From positions 14,825,501-14,889,500 of the forward strand of contig NC_091971.1 in NCBI RefSeq assembly GCF_036711975.1: a DNA stretch of 64,000 bases, read 5' to 3'. Both the position numbers and the translations under genes were made by a program. This DNA is from Onthophagus taurus (Eukaryota; Arthropoda; Insecta; Coleoptera; Scarabaeidae). Numbering within the stretch: position 1 is the first letter of the stretch; each line of letters opens with the position of its first letter. The notes beneath the pieces were generated by a model, which made no database searches, was not told where the DNA came from, and saw nothing but the letters and a program-made list of their open reading frames with translations. Of the stretch, positions 38,230 to 51,600 are shown piece by piece.

Positions 38230-39420
38230 CAGTTTGACAGGATTGAGGTTGAGGATGCCCTAATGGGCATCCCAAAAATCAATTTTAACCAAGGAATATT
38301 CACACTATCTGTCCCTTCCTTTAACTATCTTATTTAACGCTTCATTAATACTGGGTGTCTTTCCTTCATTGTGGAAGCATGTTTTTATTCTTCCCATTTT
38401 TAAATCTTGGGACCGTGGTGTTATATCTGATTATTGATTAGTGCCCCATATCTATTTTGCCAGCATTTGGGAAAGTGGTTAAAGCACGTCTATTCTTTGC
38501 CCTTAAGTCTAAAATCAATTGCTGGCAACATGTTCTTTTTTGCTGGTCGCTCAGTTGAGAGTAACTTACTTGAATATACCCAGTATGTCTTATCTTCTCT
38601 GGATGACTCTTATCAAGTTGATTCAGTTTATACTAATTTTAGTAAAGCTTTCGACCAGGTGAATCGCAACTTATTTCTGTTTAGACTAATGTGTATAAGT
38701 AAGTTTGGTATTCAGGGGACATTTTTGCAATGGTTTGCTTCCTATCTGAATTAGAGATGCCAGATGGTGTTTTCTCTAATCCTGTGTCAGTTCCTTCTGG
38801 TGTTCTCCAGGGTAGCTATCTATCTAGGCGCTTTACTGTTTAATATTTATGTTAATCACATATTTGATTAAAGAGCTATTTTACCAACAATTAGAACAGG
38901 TATATGATGCGGCCCTAAAAACGACATTTGCTCTTGAATGCAGAGATTGGGGACTTGGGGATATGATTTGGGTGTAACATTTGATTGCAAATTATTATTT
39001 GATAAACATATTGATACTGTTGTCTCCAAAGCCTGGCATATGTTAGGATTTATTATGAGATCCACGGTTTTCCCTATGTCTACACTACATTTAACTTTTG
39101 TAGCGTCATTTGAACACTCATATAAATCTAGAATTGAGCATATTCAATCTAAATTCTTGAAGTACCTTTGTTTTAAATGTGTGTTCATGTTCCTCCGAGA
39201 CTACTTCGCTTTGATTTTTTACTTATAACACCTACTCTTAGATTCTAGAACCAATTTTCACCAGTTACAGCATTTTTTCTATGCATTTAAAAAATTGCTT
39301 TTTGCTGCAGTTTGCTGTAATTTAACTTGTATACAACTGGTTGTTTGTAGAACAATATTATTGGGTTGGACCTGTTTCTGTACTCACTAGAGATAAATAA
39401 ATTAAAGAAATGAATAAAAA
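38230..39420 (+). mobile_element. Jockey-like LINE reverse-transcriptase remnant
   Basis: At 38434-38754 the plus strand reads 'DSVYTNFSKAFDQVNRNLFL', the conserved RT block containing the first catalytic Asp region ('D..F.KAFD.V'), and 'FGIQGTFLQWFASYLN'. At 38938-39228, 'DLGVTFDCKLLFDKHIDTVVSKA' and 'MLGFIMRST' are the downstream RT/thumb blocks. Stops and frameshifts separate the pieces and no YxDD is legible. It sits about 200 bp upstream of the CNK start codon. Confidence 0.85.
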
Positions 39421-39612
39421 TGATTTAAATTGAAACAAAACATAACCTTAAAATCCCTGCAAATTAAGTTGCATAAGTTCAAGGTCACATACTATTATGA
39501 TATTTCTTGACGTTTCTAAACTTTACAAGTTTTAACAGGCGCGGACAGGAAAACCGTGTCGATTATGTTTGAGGGTGAATAGTCTTTTTATTTCTTTTTT
39601 ATGTGAATAATC

Positions 39613-42600
39613 ATGGCATACGTGCATGTGAAGGAATGGAATGTGGACCAAGTGATAGAGTGGCTCAAAGGTAAATTTTACAAATGTAGACATAACCTTT
39701 CTTTGCTTTGTGATTGTATGAAAAGTTTCTAAAATTCTTGATGATTTTAGGTTTGGATGGGGTTGTTTTATCGTATACTAATAATTTCTTAAACAATGAG
39801 ATCACTGGTACAAAAGTTCTTGATTTAACTGCTAGCGATTTAGAAAATTTGGGTGTTACTATCATCGGACATCAAGAAATCCTTTTAGAAGCTATACAAC
39901 ATTTAAAAAATTTTGTAAGTAATTAAAATAACATCATTAAATCATTACTCAATAAATTAGAGGTTATGATGTATTATTTGACATTTTTTTGAAGTTGACA
40001 TTAAAAATACCAACATTCAAACAAAAAAATTAATTAAAAAATCTTTTTAGTATTATGATTTGGATAAAGAAAACCTTCAACTCTTAGCATTACGATTATC
40101 ATGTGCAGCAAGATCTTTACATAATGAATTAAAATGGTTAGATAAAAAAACAGGTTCAATACCAACAGAAGTAATGTCGGAAGCTCATAATGTTATTCAA
40201 AAAGTAAAACCAATTGTATCTTGGTTAACAAGAAGACCATTCATAAACAACAGAGAATTTGCTCAGATACAAAGTAAATTATTAAATTTGTGTGTGGAAA
40301 TGGCATTTAGTGCTCATAGGGATACTTTTTCTGAAAATCCTTTAGACACCATACAAAACGCTTGCCATCAATTGACATATTTAGCTGATCATATGGTACA
40401 ATACACAGATCCTTTAATTTTACAACCGGCAGCGTTAAATCTTACAACTGTTCGAAAAAAAGAACAAGAATTAGGATTATTTATTTTCCCAAACTATCAT
40501 TTGATACATCAAATAGCTGAATTTAAACATAATTCTCCAGCATCTCTAAGTAACAAATTAGAAATTGGTGATGAGATTGTTCAAGTGAATTATCAAACAG
40601 TGGTGGGTTGGCAGAGACAAAATGTTATGTTATTACTAAGAGATTCACCACCTGAAGTTGTATTAACATTGAAAAAACTTCCTCAAATGTCTAAAATTTA
40701 TGGTCCTATTTACATAAAACCATATCGATTACCAAGCAAAAAAAGAGCAACACCTTACTCAAGATGGAATGAAAATTTACCATCACCACGACTCCTCACT
40801 GTTAATGACCTTCCACAAATACCAGCACCAAAGTAGGTTTTATCAAAATTTACCAGAATAATGATTAATTTTTTTAACATATCTTTTTTTAAATTGGTAT
40901 TTATAGACCAGCACCTGCAATAACCGAATTGGAAAGTGACTCAAGTAGTGATAACGACATGGATCCACCAGATAGTCCATTGGATGGGCCCAGAACGTTA
41001 TATCCTATGAAATCAAGCAGACCTGTCCTTCAACGAAGAAATACTATTAGTGGAGCTACACCTAGTAATCAAAAGGCTTATCCTGGTTTAGAACAGGTAA
41101 GATTTTTTTTATTGTCTTAAAAATAAATTATAAAACTTGCTTTTTACAAATGTAACACAACAATGCATGTTGTATATATGTATGTAAAAATGACAGCAAC
41201 AAACTTCTAACAGTTTGAGAAAATAGGTTGTATCTGGACTACTATGGGTCTACTATCATTGCAACTTAATCAGTATCAGCCACTATGTGACAAGAAAATG
41301 TCACCCAGCTTTTATTCCTTTACATTTTAAACATAAAATAAAGAAAAAGAATGGAATAAAAGAAAAGAATTTCTGAACGCGGCCATGGTAGTAGGTTGCA
41401 CGTGCAATCTGTAGTGCTAATCATCATGTTACTTTTGTCAATTGCTCTCATTCTTTCATTGTAAGCCAGTACACATAATGGTTTGATCTCATTTTCATTA
41501 GTAAGCTGCGTAACATTTATGCGAACAGTTCCGCAAGAGTTTGTCTTGTGCTCAAAAAGATAATTTGCCAAAGTTGGACTTGTATAGTAGTAGTTGTCAC
41601 TTTGTTTAATGAGTTTAAAGTTATTTTCGAGTGTCTCAAGATAAGTTTCCTTGTGGTGTTTTTTTAATCTCGGGAAGAAGAAAAGGTCACAAAGACTCAA
41701 GTTAGGCGAATAAGGTGACTGAGAAGCCACAGGAATGTTTTTACTGGCCAAAAACTCATTTATTGAAATTGCTGTGTGACAAGGCGCATTATCGTGATGC
41801 AACCCAGTTGTCTTGATGTTTGCTCTCACACGAATGACCCTTTTTCGAAGTTTTAAAAGAACCTCTGCTAAAAATGTTGATTGACCCTAAATATCGAAAA
41901 AACAAATCAGCATGGATTTGATCTTCGACTTCCTCATTCTTTTTCTGGGTGTTGGAAAGGTTGAAGTGAGTCACTCCATGCTCTGGGGCTTGGTTTCTGG
42001 ACTCGTCTCCAATAATGACATGTTCCAAAAAAATTGGGATCATTTTTAATCGATTCCAAAAGTCAAGGCACTTTTCCTTGCTGATGTCTGTGATTTTGGT
42101 CTTGCGAAACGTTTTTTGGAACCATTTTTGCGCAGATTTTTCTCATCCCCAATTTATTGGTCAAAATATGATGAACAGTGATGTGAATCAAATTTAACTC
42201 TTCCCCGATCATTCTGACTCAACCGACGATCTGAACACATAAGATCCCGAATTCTGTCCACATTTTCATTGGTTCTTGAAGATGAAGGCATTCCGCTTCG
42301 AGGTTCATCTTCAATCGACTCTTTTCCTTCTAAAAATGTCTTAAATCACCGAAAAACCTGAGCTCATGACAGAACACAGTCTCCATAGGTCTGCTGAAGT
42401 TTTGCAAAAGTTTTCGTTGCACTGTGCAAAAGTTTAAAGTAAAACCTGATAGCGGTGTGCTGCTCGAAATTTTTAGAATGACTTTATCGATCGAACAGTA
42501 CGTTGCCAACCTCATTACTTAATTTACACACCTCGTATACCAGATATCCCAAAATGTAGCCTGTTTAGCAATCGCAAAAGACATAAAGTTTTATTCCGAA

Positions 42601-45600
42601 GCGATGCCTCTTGGCAGACCGTTTTGCCCAATTATTTTAGTTTAACAGTGATGTTTCGGAAATTTTTTGAAATCCGCCAGGTCGTTTTCGAAATAACCGC
42701 ATCCCAGTCAACGTTCATTCAAAAAAGCTCTAAATTGGCACGATTACTCTTCGGATGCTGTCAAAATAGATTGTCATATATTGTATCAGAGTATCTTATA
42801 CAGGGAGGTCAAAAATTGAATTACCGTTTCTCCATATTCAATGGGGAGAAAGTCGAAAATTTTAAATGGAACGCTCCATATTTTATTAGCCTACACGAAA
42901 GGGAATTTAATTCTCTACAATTTATCTATAAACATTCCTATACTTATTTATTGTAGTTTCTCTTATATTCGTAAATTTATCAAAACATGCAGGAAACCGT
43001 TTGTATTTTTATTAGAAGGCCATGACATTTTGACAGTTTTTTTGTTTAATTTATTTCTATTGTTATTTGTACTATTAACTATGATTGATAATCTTTTAGT
43101 TTATTAGCTTTTACTTACCAAAAATAACAAACAGAAGATCAAATAAATGAAACTATTAAAACAAAAAGTTAATGACAAAAATTAGATTTGAATAAAACTA
43201 CAAATTTATAATATAAATTTGTTATTAAATTGAATTTGGAAATGCAATAAAATACGTTAAATTATTTATTTCGTTGTCTTCATCACTGGTGACCGGAAAT
43301 ATGCGATTTTTTTTGGTCTCGATATATCCAGAACTAATAAATTCTTTATCAATTTTTTGAAATTTCTCCTTGTGATGGGCGTTAGGTTTGTTAGGCACCT
43401 CTCATTAAGTGTTCGACACGTCTTGTCCGAAACTTTATTACATTCGCCACCAACACAAAATAAATTTCAAATATCGGCGTTGGAATAATGTACCATGATG
43501 TTCAATAATTTACATCCGTCGTCAAATGTAACTAATGGCAACAATAATACAAACATGGACCAAAAACTGTCAAAATTCCATAGCTTTCTAATAAAAAACC
43601 TGCATTTCGTGCATGTTTTAATAAATTTCGCAATATGAAGCAAACTACAATAAATAGGTATGGGAATGTTTATAGATAATTTGTAGAGAATTAAATTTTC
43701 ATTTAAAATTTTCGACTTTCTCGCCTTTGAATATGGAGAAACAGTAATTCAATTTTTGACCATCCTGTATAAGATACTCCGATACAACAAATGACAATCT
43801 ATTTGACAACATCTGAAGAGTAATCGTGCCAAAGTAGATCTTTTTTGAATGAGCTTTGGCTGAGATATGGAGTTTTAAAGAGCATGTTGAAATTTACCAA
43901 AAAAAGTTTAAAACCAAAATAACTCGAAAACGAAACACGCTAGGTACCAATAACTTTGATCAAAGTCAACCTATTTTTTACGTACAATTAAACTGTGTAA
44001 TAAAAACTATAGTATTCCATTTAAAATAGCGAAGTTATGGTCTACTTCCGATAGACCGGAAGTTTTTGCCCGGTTAGTAGTAGTTGAGAAAAGCCGTTCG
44101 GAGATTCCTTGAATGCAATTTTGATAAGTAGGTGATATTTTACAATCGTGCAGTGTTTTAGCTTCTTATGGGCAAAAATTTAATTTCAAAAGAAAAATTT
44201 GAGTCATTTATTAAAAATAAACATGGAAACATTTTTTATTACCAGATAAGTCAAGTTATAAAACTTATACCTTGAATTTTATAGGTTAAAAAAACATTTC
44301 AAACCATGTATCAAAATTGTTTTTATTTTAATCAAAAATAACTAACAACTTTTAACAAAATTGTATTTCTTCACAAAAGAAATATTACAAGTTATAAATA
44401 AAACAAATATACAATCACCGTTTTACAAATTATACAATATTTAAAAACTAAAGAGGAGATGAATTAGACATTTTTGCAGTGAGACAACCAAACGAACCCA
44501 TACTATTTTCAATATGCAACAATTTGCCATTAAGATTTACGCTACATTTTGTATTACACTGTCCAGAATCGCCCATATTTCCGATATTATTAACATCCCA
44601 AGTCCTTACTAACCCTTCGTTCGTTCCCGCACATAAAACTGTATCGTCACTATTCCACGATAATTTCACTATCGGATCAGATCCAACTTTTAATTCAAAT
44701 ATTTGTTTTCCACCCACTAAATCCCAAATTCTCACTCTTTTATCGTCGCCCGCACTCGCCAAATATTTCCCTTTAGAACTATAAGCTAGCGAATATATTA
44801 TTCCTTTAGAACCAAGAAATAATCGAACTGGATTTGCGTCATTTATAGTCCACATTCTAAGACACTTATCCGCTGATCCTGTACATAAATATAAACCGTT
44901 CGGGTGAAAATCTATACTAGTTACTTCTTGTGTATGTCCAACATAAACCCGTAAAGTATTATTGTTTTCTAAAGACCATAATCTTGCTGTGTGATCATAT
45001 GAACCTGATGCAATATAATTTGATGTTGAAGATACACAATAAACTGGGTAATTATGACTGTTATAAACTAATTTGTGTGTATAATTATTGAGATCAAATA
45101 ATTGTAATGTACTGTCTTGAGAAGCAGAAACTAAAAAGTTATGTTTTGGAATATAAGAAACGTCATAAACTCGTTTTCTGTGTTCTCTAAAAACTATATC
45201 ATTTAATTCATCAGCTCCTTGAAGTTGTTTTAACGTTATGATGGGTTTTATGAAAATACTGGAGTTGTATGAATAAATTGCAATGCCAGCTTCACGATTT
45301 ATAAGCCCACATGTTGCATCTTCTTTTAAGTTTCTTAAAACCATAGAACAAATTTGTGAATGATCGTTTTTTAAACTATTTATTACACTTTTTAACTTAT
45401 CCAAATCTGGAATTGAATTATTATCTAACCCATTTCCAATGTTCTCTACAACTTTATTATCTACATCCATTTTTTCCTCTTCAAAATTAACCTCAAAACA
45501 TGATTGAAAAACTTGCAACATAACCATGTGGCAGGATTCTAAAAATTTCTTTAATATTTCTAATGATTTTGGTTTTAATTTCACACTATATTTATTTGTT

Positions 45601-48600
45601 CTAAACTTTTTCTTTAAATCACTCAAATCAGGAGTATCATTTGTAAACATATGAAGCAATTTTAAAATGGTCTCGTTACATCTACTTTTATCAATTGTAT
45701 TGAAATGAGTTTTTAAAAAGTTCGCCGCTTTTTCTGTATAACCTCTTTGTATCATTTCTAAATATAAATGACAAAATAATGGCCCCAAAAGACTCAACAA
45801 ATCTTCATAATCCTTACTTTTTCCCACTTCTTTTAACCAAGACACAAATTTTAAATAATTTTGGTCAATAACCGCCGGATCACTGTTATAACAATTATAC
45901 ATCACTGCGTTTGGTCGACTAATCTCTCTATCCACCAATAAATCCGAGTGCATTTCTTCGCAGGTTACCTCGCACGGTGAGGTTATGGGATAGTTGCGTT
46001 TTTGTAGGTAACTAAAAACCGCCTGAGTTACCTGGTCCTGTTTTGTACGTTTCGCTTTGTCCTTTTTCATGTCATCCATGATTTGAATTGGGTATTCGCC
46101 CATAATAAAGCGAAAACGCGCCGTTTTCTCTTACGACATATTTACCTTTTTGACACCATTTTGAGGTTAATTTTGTTGAAGTCGGTAATGTAGTGATTAT
46201 TTTTTTATGTCAATTTAATTTTAAATTTTTTAACAATTCACAACAATTATAATAAAGTAATAATATTCTATACAATCAAAGTAACATAACGATTGGAAAT
46301 ACATATTTTAGCACAAATTTTAATAATTATTATAAAAATAATAAATTTTAAACTGATAAGTTGACAGTTGTTATGTGTCGCCATCTCTTCGTCCCTTTTA
46401 TAACTTGAAACGCTAACCCGCCAAAAATTTAAAATTTACTACATCAATATTTTTATTTAAATATTTATATTTTATTTAATTTTACTATAAATTAAATGGG
46501 TGTTATATAATAAATAAAAAGAATTTCTCTTATACAAACACAAAATAATGAGTTGTTCTCGTATCAAAGCTGATGATAATACCCCAACTGCATAACATTA
46601 TTATCACTGAACTTCCTGTAATAATAAGTACACTACACTTAAGAAGAGACGATAACGTAGCATTAATTTTTCAGTTCTTACAAATGTATAAACACGAAGC
46701 GTTCCATTCGAGTTCGTACAATCACATTCAGAACAATTTCGAAGACGAGGCCACTCTGTTACGAGATAAGAGCGCATCCTGCAGCCATGGTTTGGAGCTG
46801 TCGGTGAGACCAACGACTGTTATTGGTTTATCGCCGAATAGAAAAGATCGCCAAAATTCGTTAAAGCTGAAAAAAGTGGTGTTTCAAGAAGCCAAACCGA
46901 AGAACGTGATTAAAGAGGAGAAAATTTGCGTTGGTGAAGTGAAAAGTGTTAGCGTAAACTCTTTGAATAGCCTGACCGGAAGTAATGCTAATATAGACTT
47001 TATCGACGAAGCTGAAGACATCACCGATAGAAGTAACATGGGGGCTGATGACCAACACGATGAGGGGAGCGAAAAGGATAAGATGTGCGCCGAATTAAAA
47101 AACGTACATGTCCATAACATTATTAAAAAATTTGACGAGAAAATAATTTTGTTAGAAAGCAACCCCGCCGTTATTAACAACGCCGTTAGAGCAAAAATTC
47201 AAAACAGATTCGTTTCTGTCACAGAAAAAGATACTAAAGATGTTGAAACTAAAGTGTGGGAATACAATTTGGCGAATAAGCAAGAAAGGAATACCCCAGA
47301 CTCTTCTGAGGGAATCAAATATGAATTAGGCATTCCCGTTGTTGAAACAAAAAATTCTTATATGATTATGACCCCTGGTAAAGATAACGTGGTTGATGTT
47401 CCACCAAAACCACCGCCAAGAACGTATTATCCTGATAATTACAAACCTAAATATCCGATTGATTCACCCAAACCACCAATTGAAACGCCAAAAAAGAGAA
47501 ATAAAGATATTCCTCCGTTACCTCCACCAAGATCAGATGAAAAACGTATCACTGAAATAACTGAAAACGAACCAATTCTCTCCAAGGTGGTGCAAGAAGA
47601 AATTGTGAAACCAGATATCATTGAAAATACTCCAGAAAGTTGTTCCAGAAAAATTATAGAAAGCAAAGCAAGTTCAATTAAAAGGAATAAATTAGAAGTT
47701 GAAGATGGTAAAATAACTAGTCCTGTTGTTAAAAGTTCTTCCATGTCAAAAGTATCACCAACAAACTCAATCGTACGAGCTATGATTTATCCAAACAAAG
47801 GAAAATCTGCTAAAAAGAAGAATACATTAACTGCAAGTAAGTTTATAGTTTAATTTTTTTTTAATAAATACTTATAAACATTTTAAGCTCATAAACACAA
47901 AAAATATTAATTAAAATTGTTATGTTATGAATAAAAAAGTAAATTTCAAAGATTAACAAAACAAAAATAAAAGAAATGCGAGTAATAATTAATTTAGCGT
48001 AATTTAATGATTCGTCATAGGTATGACTCGCAGAAAATGTTCAAAAGAAGACAAGGACATATTAAAAATGTGTTTTTATAGTGAAAGTCGTTCGGAGTTG
48101 AGTTGAATAAGAAGTGAATTAAGGCGAACGAACCTTCACGCTTGTGATCATTCATAAAGTAAATTGGATGAGGCGGTGAATTTAAATAAAAACTAGAAAT
48201 TCCAGTTATGCATTATCTGTTGTTCGTATAAAACATCATTGGAGATTATCACAATATTAATGACAAATTTTATGTACTTAAACCCCAGAAATCTTTGTTG
48301 AACCGATTTTATAAGGTTATTAAAAATTTTATACGTTTTAAGCTTAACCAAGGGCATTGTTGTCGAAAGCTAAAGTGATTTATCATTGTTATGAAAGGTG
48401 CTGTTTACTGCGCAGTATAAATAGATTCGATTAAGATTACCTTGATTGTTTCGTAGTTACAATTATTTGCAATATCTAAAAAAATGTTGCAATTAGTATT
48501 TAATAAAAATGGATTAAATTGTGTAGCAGTGTCTCTAATATACAGTGTGTTTGATTTTAGCTGTCACTGCAGATCCTGATTATTGTTGGAGATATGACAA

Positions 48601-51600
48601 AATGTTGCTTCACACTTAATATTCTATTATCTATTATATTCAAAAACAATAGAGTATCAAAAGTTGTAGCTAATTTTATTCTTAACAATATTGCTCCGTT
48701 TCACTTTTGTTCTCAGATTCATAAATACCAAGAAAAATACGAAAAAGTGAAAGATAAATGAATTCGTAGTTGTACATGTTGTTAATTGTAATGTTAGATA
48801 TTGTTATACAAGTGTAGTTTTGTCAACTTCAAAAGACAATTCCAGCAATGATGAAAAAAACATCATGATATATTATATTAGTAGGAGAATAATGAACAGA
48901 AGAAAGTTTTGGGTCCACCCATACCTTGAGAGGTTTTTCACCCCCGTTTGTTTGTTACTGCAAAGGAACTCGAAATTTCAGAGGCTAAGTTTGTAGCATT
49001 CTACAAAATACCCAAAGAAAGTTATTTGGAACTGGTGAAGTTAGTCTCACTATCCAGAAATAGAAAACTAATATGAGGAAGTCTGTGGAAGCTGTGGAAC
49101 GGCTATTTCGACCCACGCCTCTATTTCATGCTTTTTTGAGTAGCCTGGATGTTGAAAATTATAAAATTTTCCCACTTCCGCAACGAACAAAATGTTGAGT
49201 TGTTGGTCATTCATCCTGCTGGATTACTTGGCACTGGAAACTCAACTGGTTACAAACTGGTTTCTATGAATCACAGATGAGTCCGCAATTAGTAGCGCCG
49301 TGAGGGCGTCTCATTTGATTACATAGGAAGTGATTCAAAGTAAACTGGTTAGCAATTCGCGTCACTGATCAGTTTCTTTTCAGTAGCTCCGTGTGCAAAT
49401 GACTTCTCTTAACCATAGGATGCATAAACCGGGCCTCTCAGGCCCGGCGAGCATTTAATTACTATAATTATTTTATTGGTTAAGTATCCTAGTTATCAAG
49501 TTAAGGCGAGAGGTTTTGTATAGATTTAAGTCTATACAAAACTTTTCTATTTAAAATTTCGAAATGATCCCGTATAAAATTAAATTAGTACAAGATTTAA
49601 GATATGGTGATTTTGACAGGAGAGCGATATTTTGTAATTGGCTAACGAACTGTCTAAATGTATTAAACTTAACACTTTTGAGTGATGATAACAGAATTTC
49701 TAGTAACAAGAAACGATAACTTCTGGGACACTGAAATCCATGTCAATTACGGAAATACAGATTTCAACACAGATTTTCTATTAATGCATAACGCTTGAAG
49801 CAGAACGATATGTCAATTTTTTTCTGACAGAATTCGAAGATTATTTGAATAGAGCACCTGGAGAAGTTTAGTACTAAATGAATTGGAAATGTTGGCCCCA
49901 TTAACTAGCCAGTAAGGAGCAACTTCTATAACATTTTATCTCTAAACAAAAACTTCGTACTAAAACTTGAACGCATATGGCGCCATCTGTTGTGTATATT
50001 TTGGAATTATTCAGCTAAGAACCGAACCACTAGAATATAGGTTGGATTGGGTTTATATATAAAAGCTCCAACCACAGAATAACTGTTTGGAAAGTTAATT
50101 AACGTTCCAACTGGTTGGGAATCCCTCAGATGCAATCACCTATGGCAATTACACAAATGATTTGATGATTCAAATGATTTGAATATCATTGCATCATATG
50201 AGATGTGAGATTGCATCGTCAGATTCAGCTTTCAACAACTTATAACGTTAGCTGAAACAAAGCTATAATGTCAATTATAATCTAATTATTTAATCATACC
50301 ATTATTACTTTAATATACTCTTACCGAAAAATCACTTTAAAATGACGTTTTCATCTGTCATTCTGAACAAACTTCAACTTTATAATTTTAAAAGTTGAAG
50401 TTAGCGGCAAATTTAAAAATATAACACGAATTGAAATCTATACTTTTTAAATTAAAAGAATGATACTGGTAATAATTGTTATTGCTGTCTCTCATCATTC
50501 CCACTATTAATAATAAAATTGTTAGTTTAATTAAATTATTTCAGTATAGACGCTAATGCCATCTTATGGTGGGATTTCGACATACAATCAAACACACTGT
50601 ATATTACAAAGAGGATATTGATGCTTCGACATACAATGTAGGGTAAGAATAGTGATGAGATCGTCGAAAGAACCTCTCCAAGCAAATCTTGTTAAGCACC
50701 GCAACACCAGCTTTCTTATAAAAACATTTAACTGTATATTGATAACAACAAAAAATTGACAAGATTGTGTAGCTCAACTTAGCAAGTTGGTCAAGACATA
50801 TGATTTTTAAGTTATTATGGTATTAAATTGAACTAAATTACATATCAAAATATGTTTGGGATTATAACATTTTTGTTGAACTTGCAACTAATTAATTAAT
50901 ATCTATAAAACGTAAAAATTTCAAAAAACGTCAATTTAATTCAATTTTTTAGGAGTTTCTAAAGATTTTATATTATCCTAAACAAATTCCGTTTTTTGTA
51001 TGATTTAAGCATAAATTAATTAATTTTCGTAAAAAAAAACGACGAAATTGACATTTAATTTTGACAAATTGTTGTGAAGTTAGTTACAGTTAGTAACGTT
51101 GAATTTGTGTCACATTTGACGTTTAAACTTTTAAAAAATTTATTGAATCAATTTCAATAGTCATAGACAAAGTATAGTATTCTACTCACATATGAGTAGA
51201 GTATGCTATAGAATGAGCTATTATTCACTCGCTACGTTCGTGACATAAACTTAACCTTAGTGAATAATAGCCCTCATTATATGCTCATATAATAATATAC
51301 TATTTTGTGAGTTTATTTTGATTTATTATAATATTTTTATAATATCTTCAATAATATTTAATTTTTGTTTTTTTATAAAGGGAAAAGAAAAGTATCAGTT
51401 GCTGATGTAACACCAGGAGATATGGAAGGATATCTATTTCAAAGATTTCGTCCAAAAGATGGTCAAGCAGCATATTGGGATAAACTTTGGTTTATATTAA
51501 TCGGTAATCGTTTATATGGATTTACATCAAAAGAAGCAACCAAAGCTAACGTTTTAATCTACCTCACGGGATTTACTGTTTCCCTAGCTTCAGAAGTAAA

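Noticed and set aside
46573-46674. Apparent ATG start and 34 extra codons before the fifth CNK exon
   Set aside because: A good acceptor (ttaatttttcag) at 46674 and phase 0 continuity with the exon ending at 41096 make the upstream stretch intron.
47439-47744. Minus-strand 101-codon frame opposite the proline-rich CNK exon
   Set aside because: Shadow of a coding exon whose frame is fixed by splice phase and domain order.
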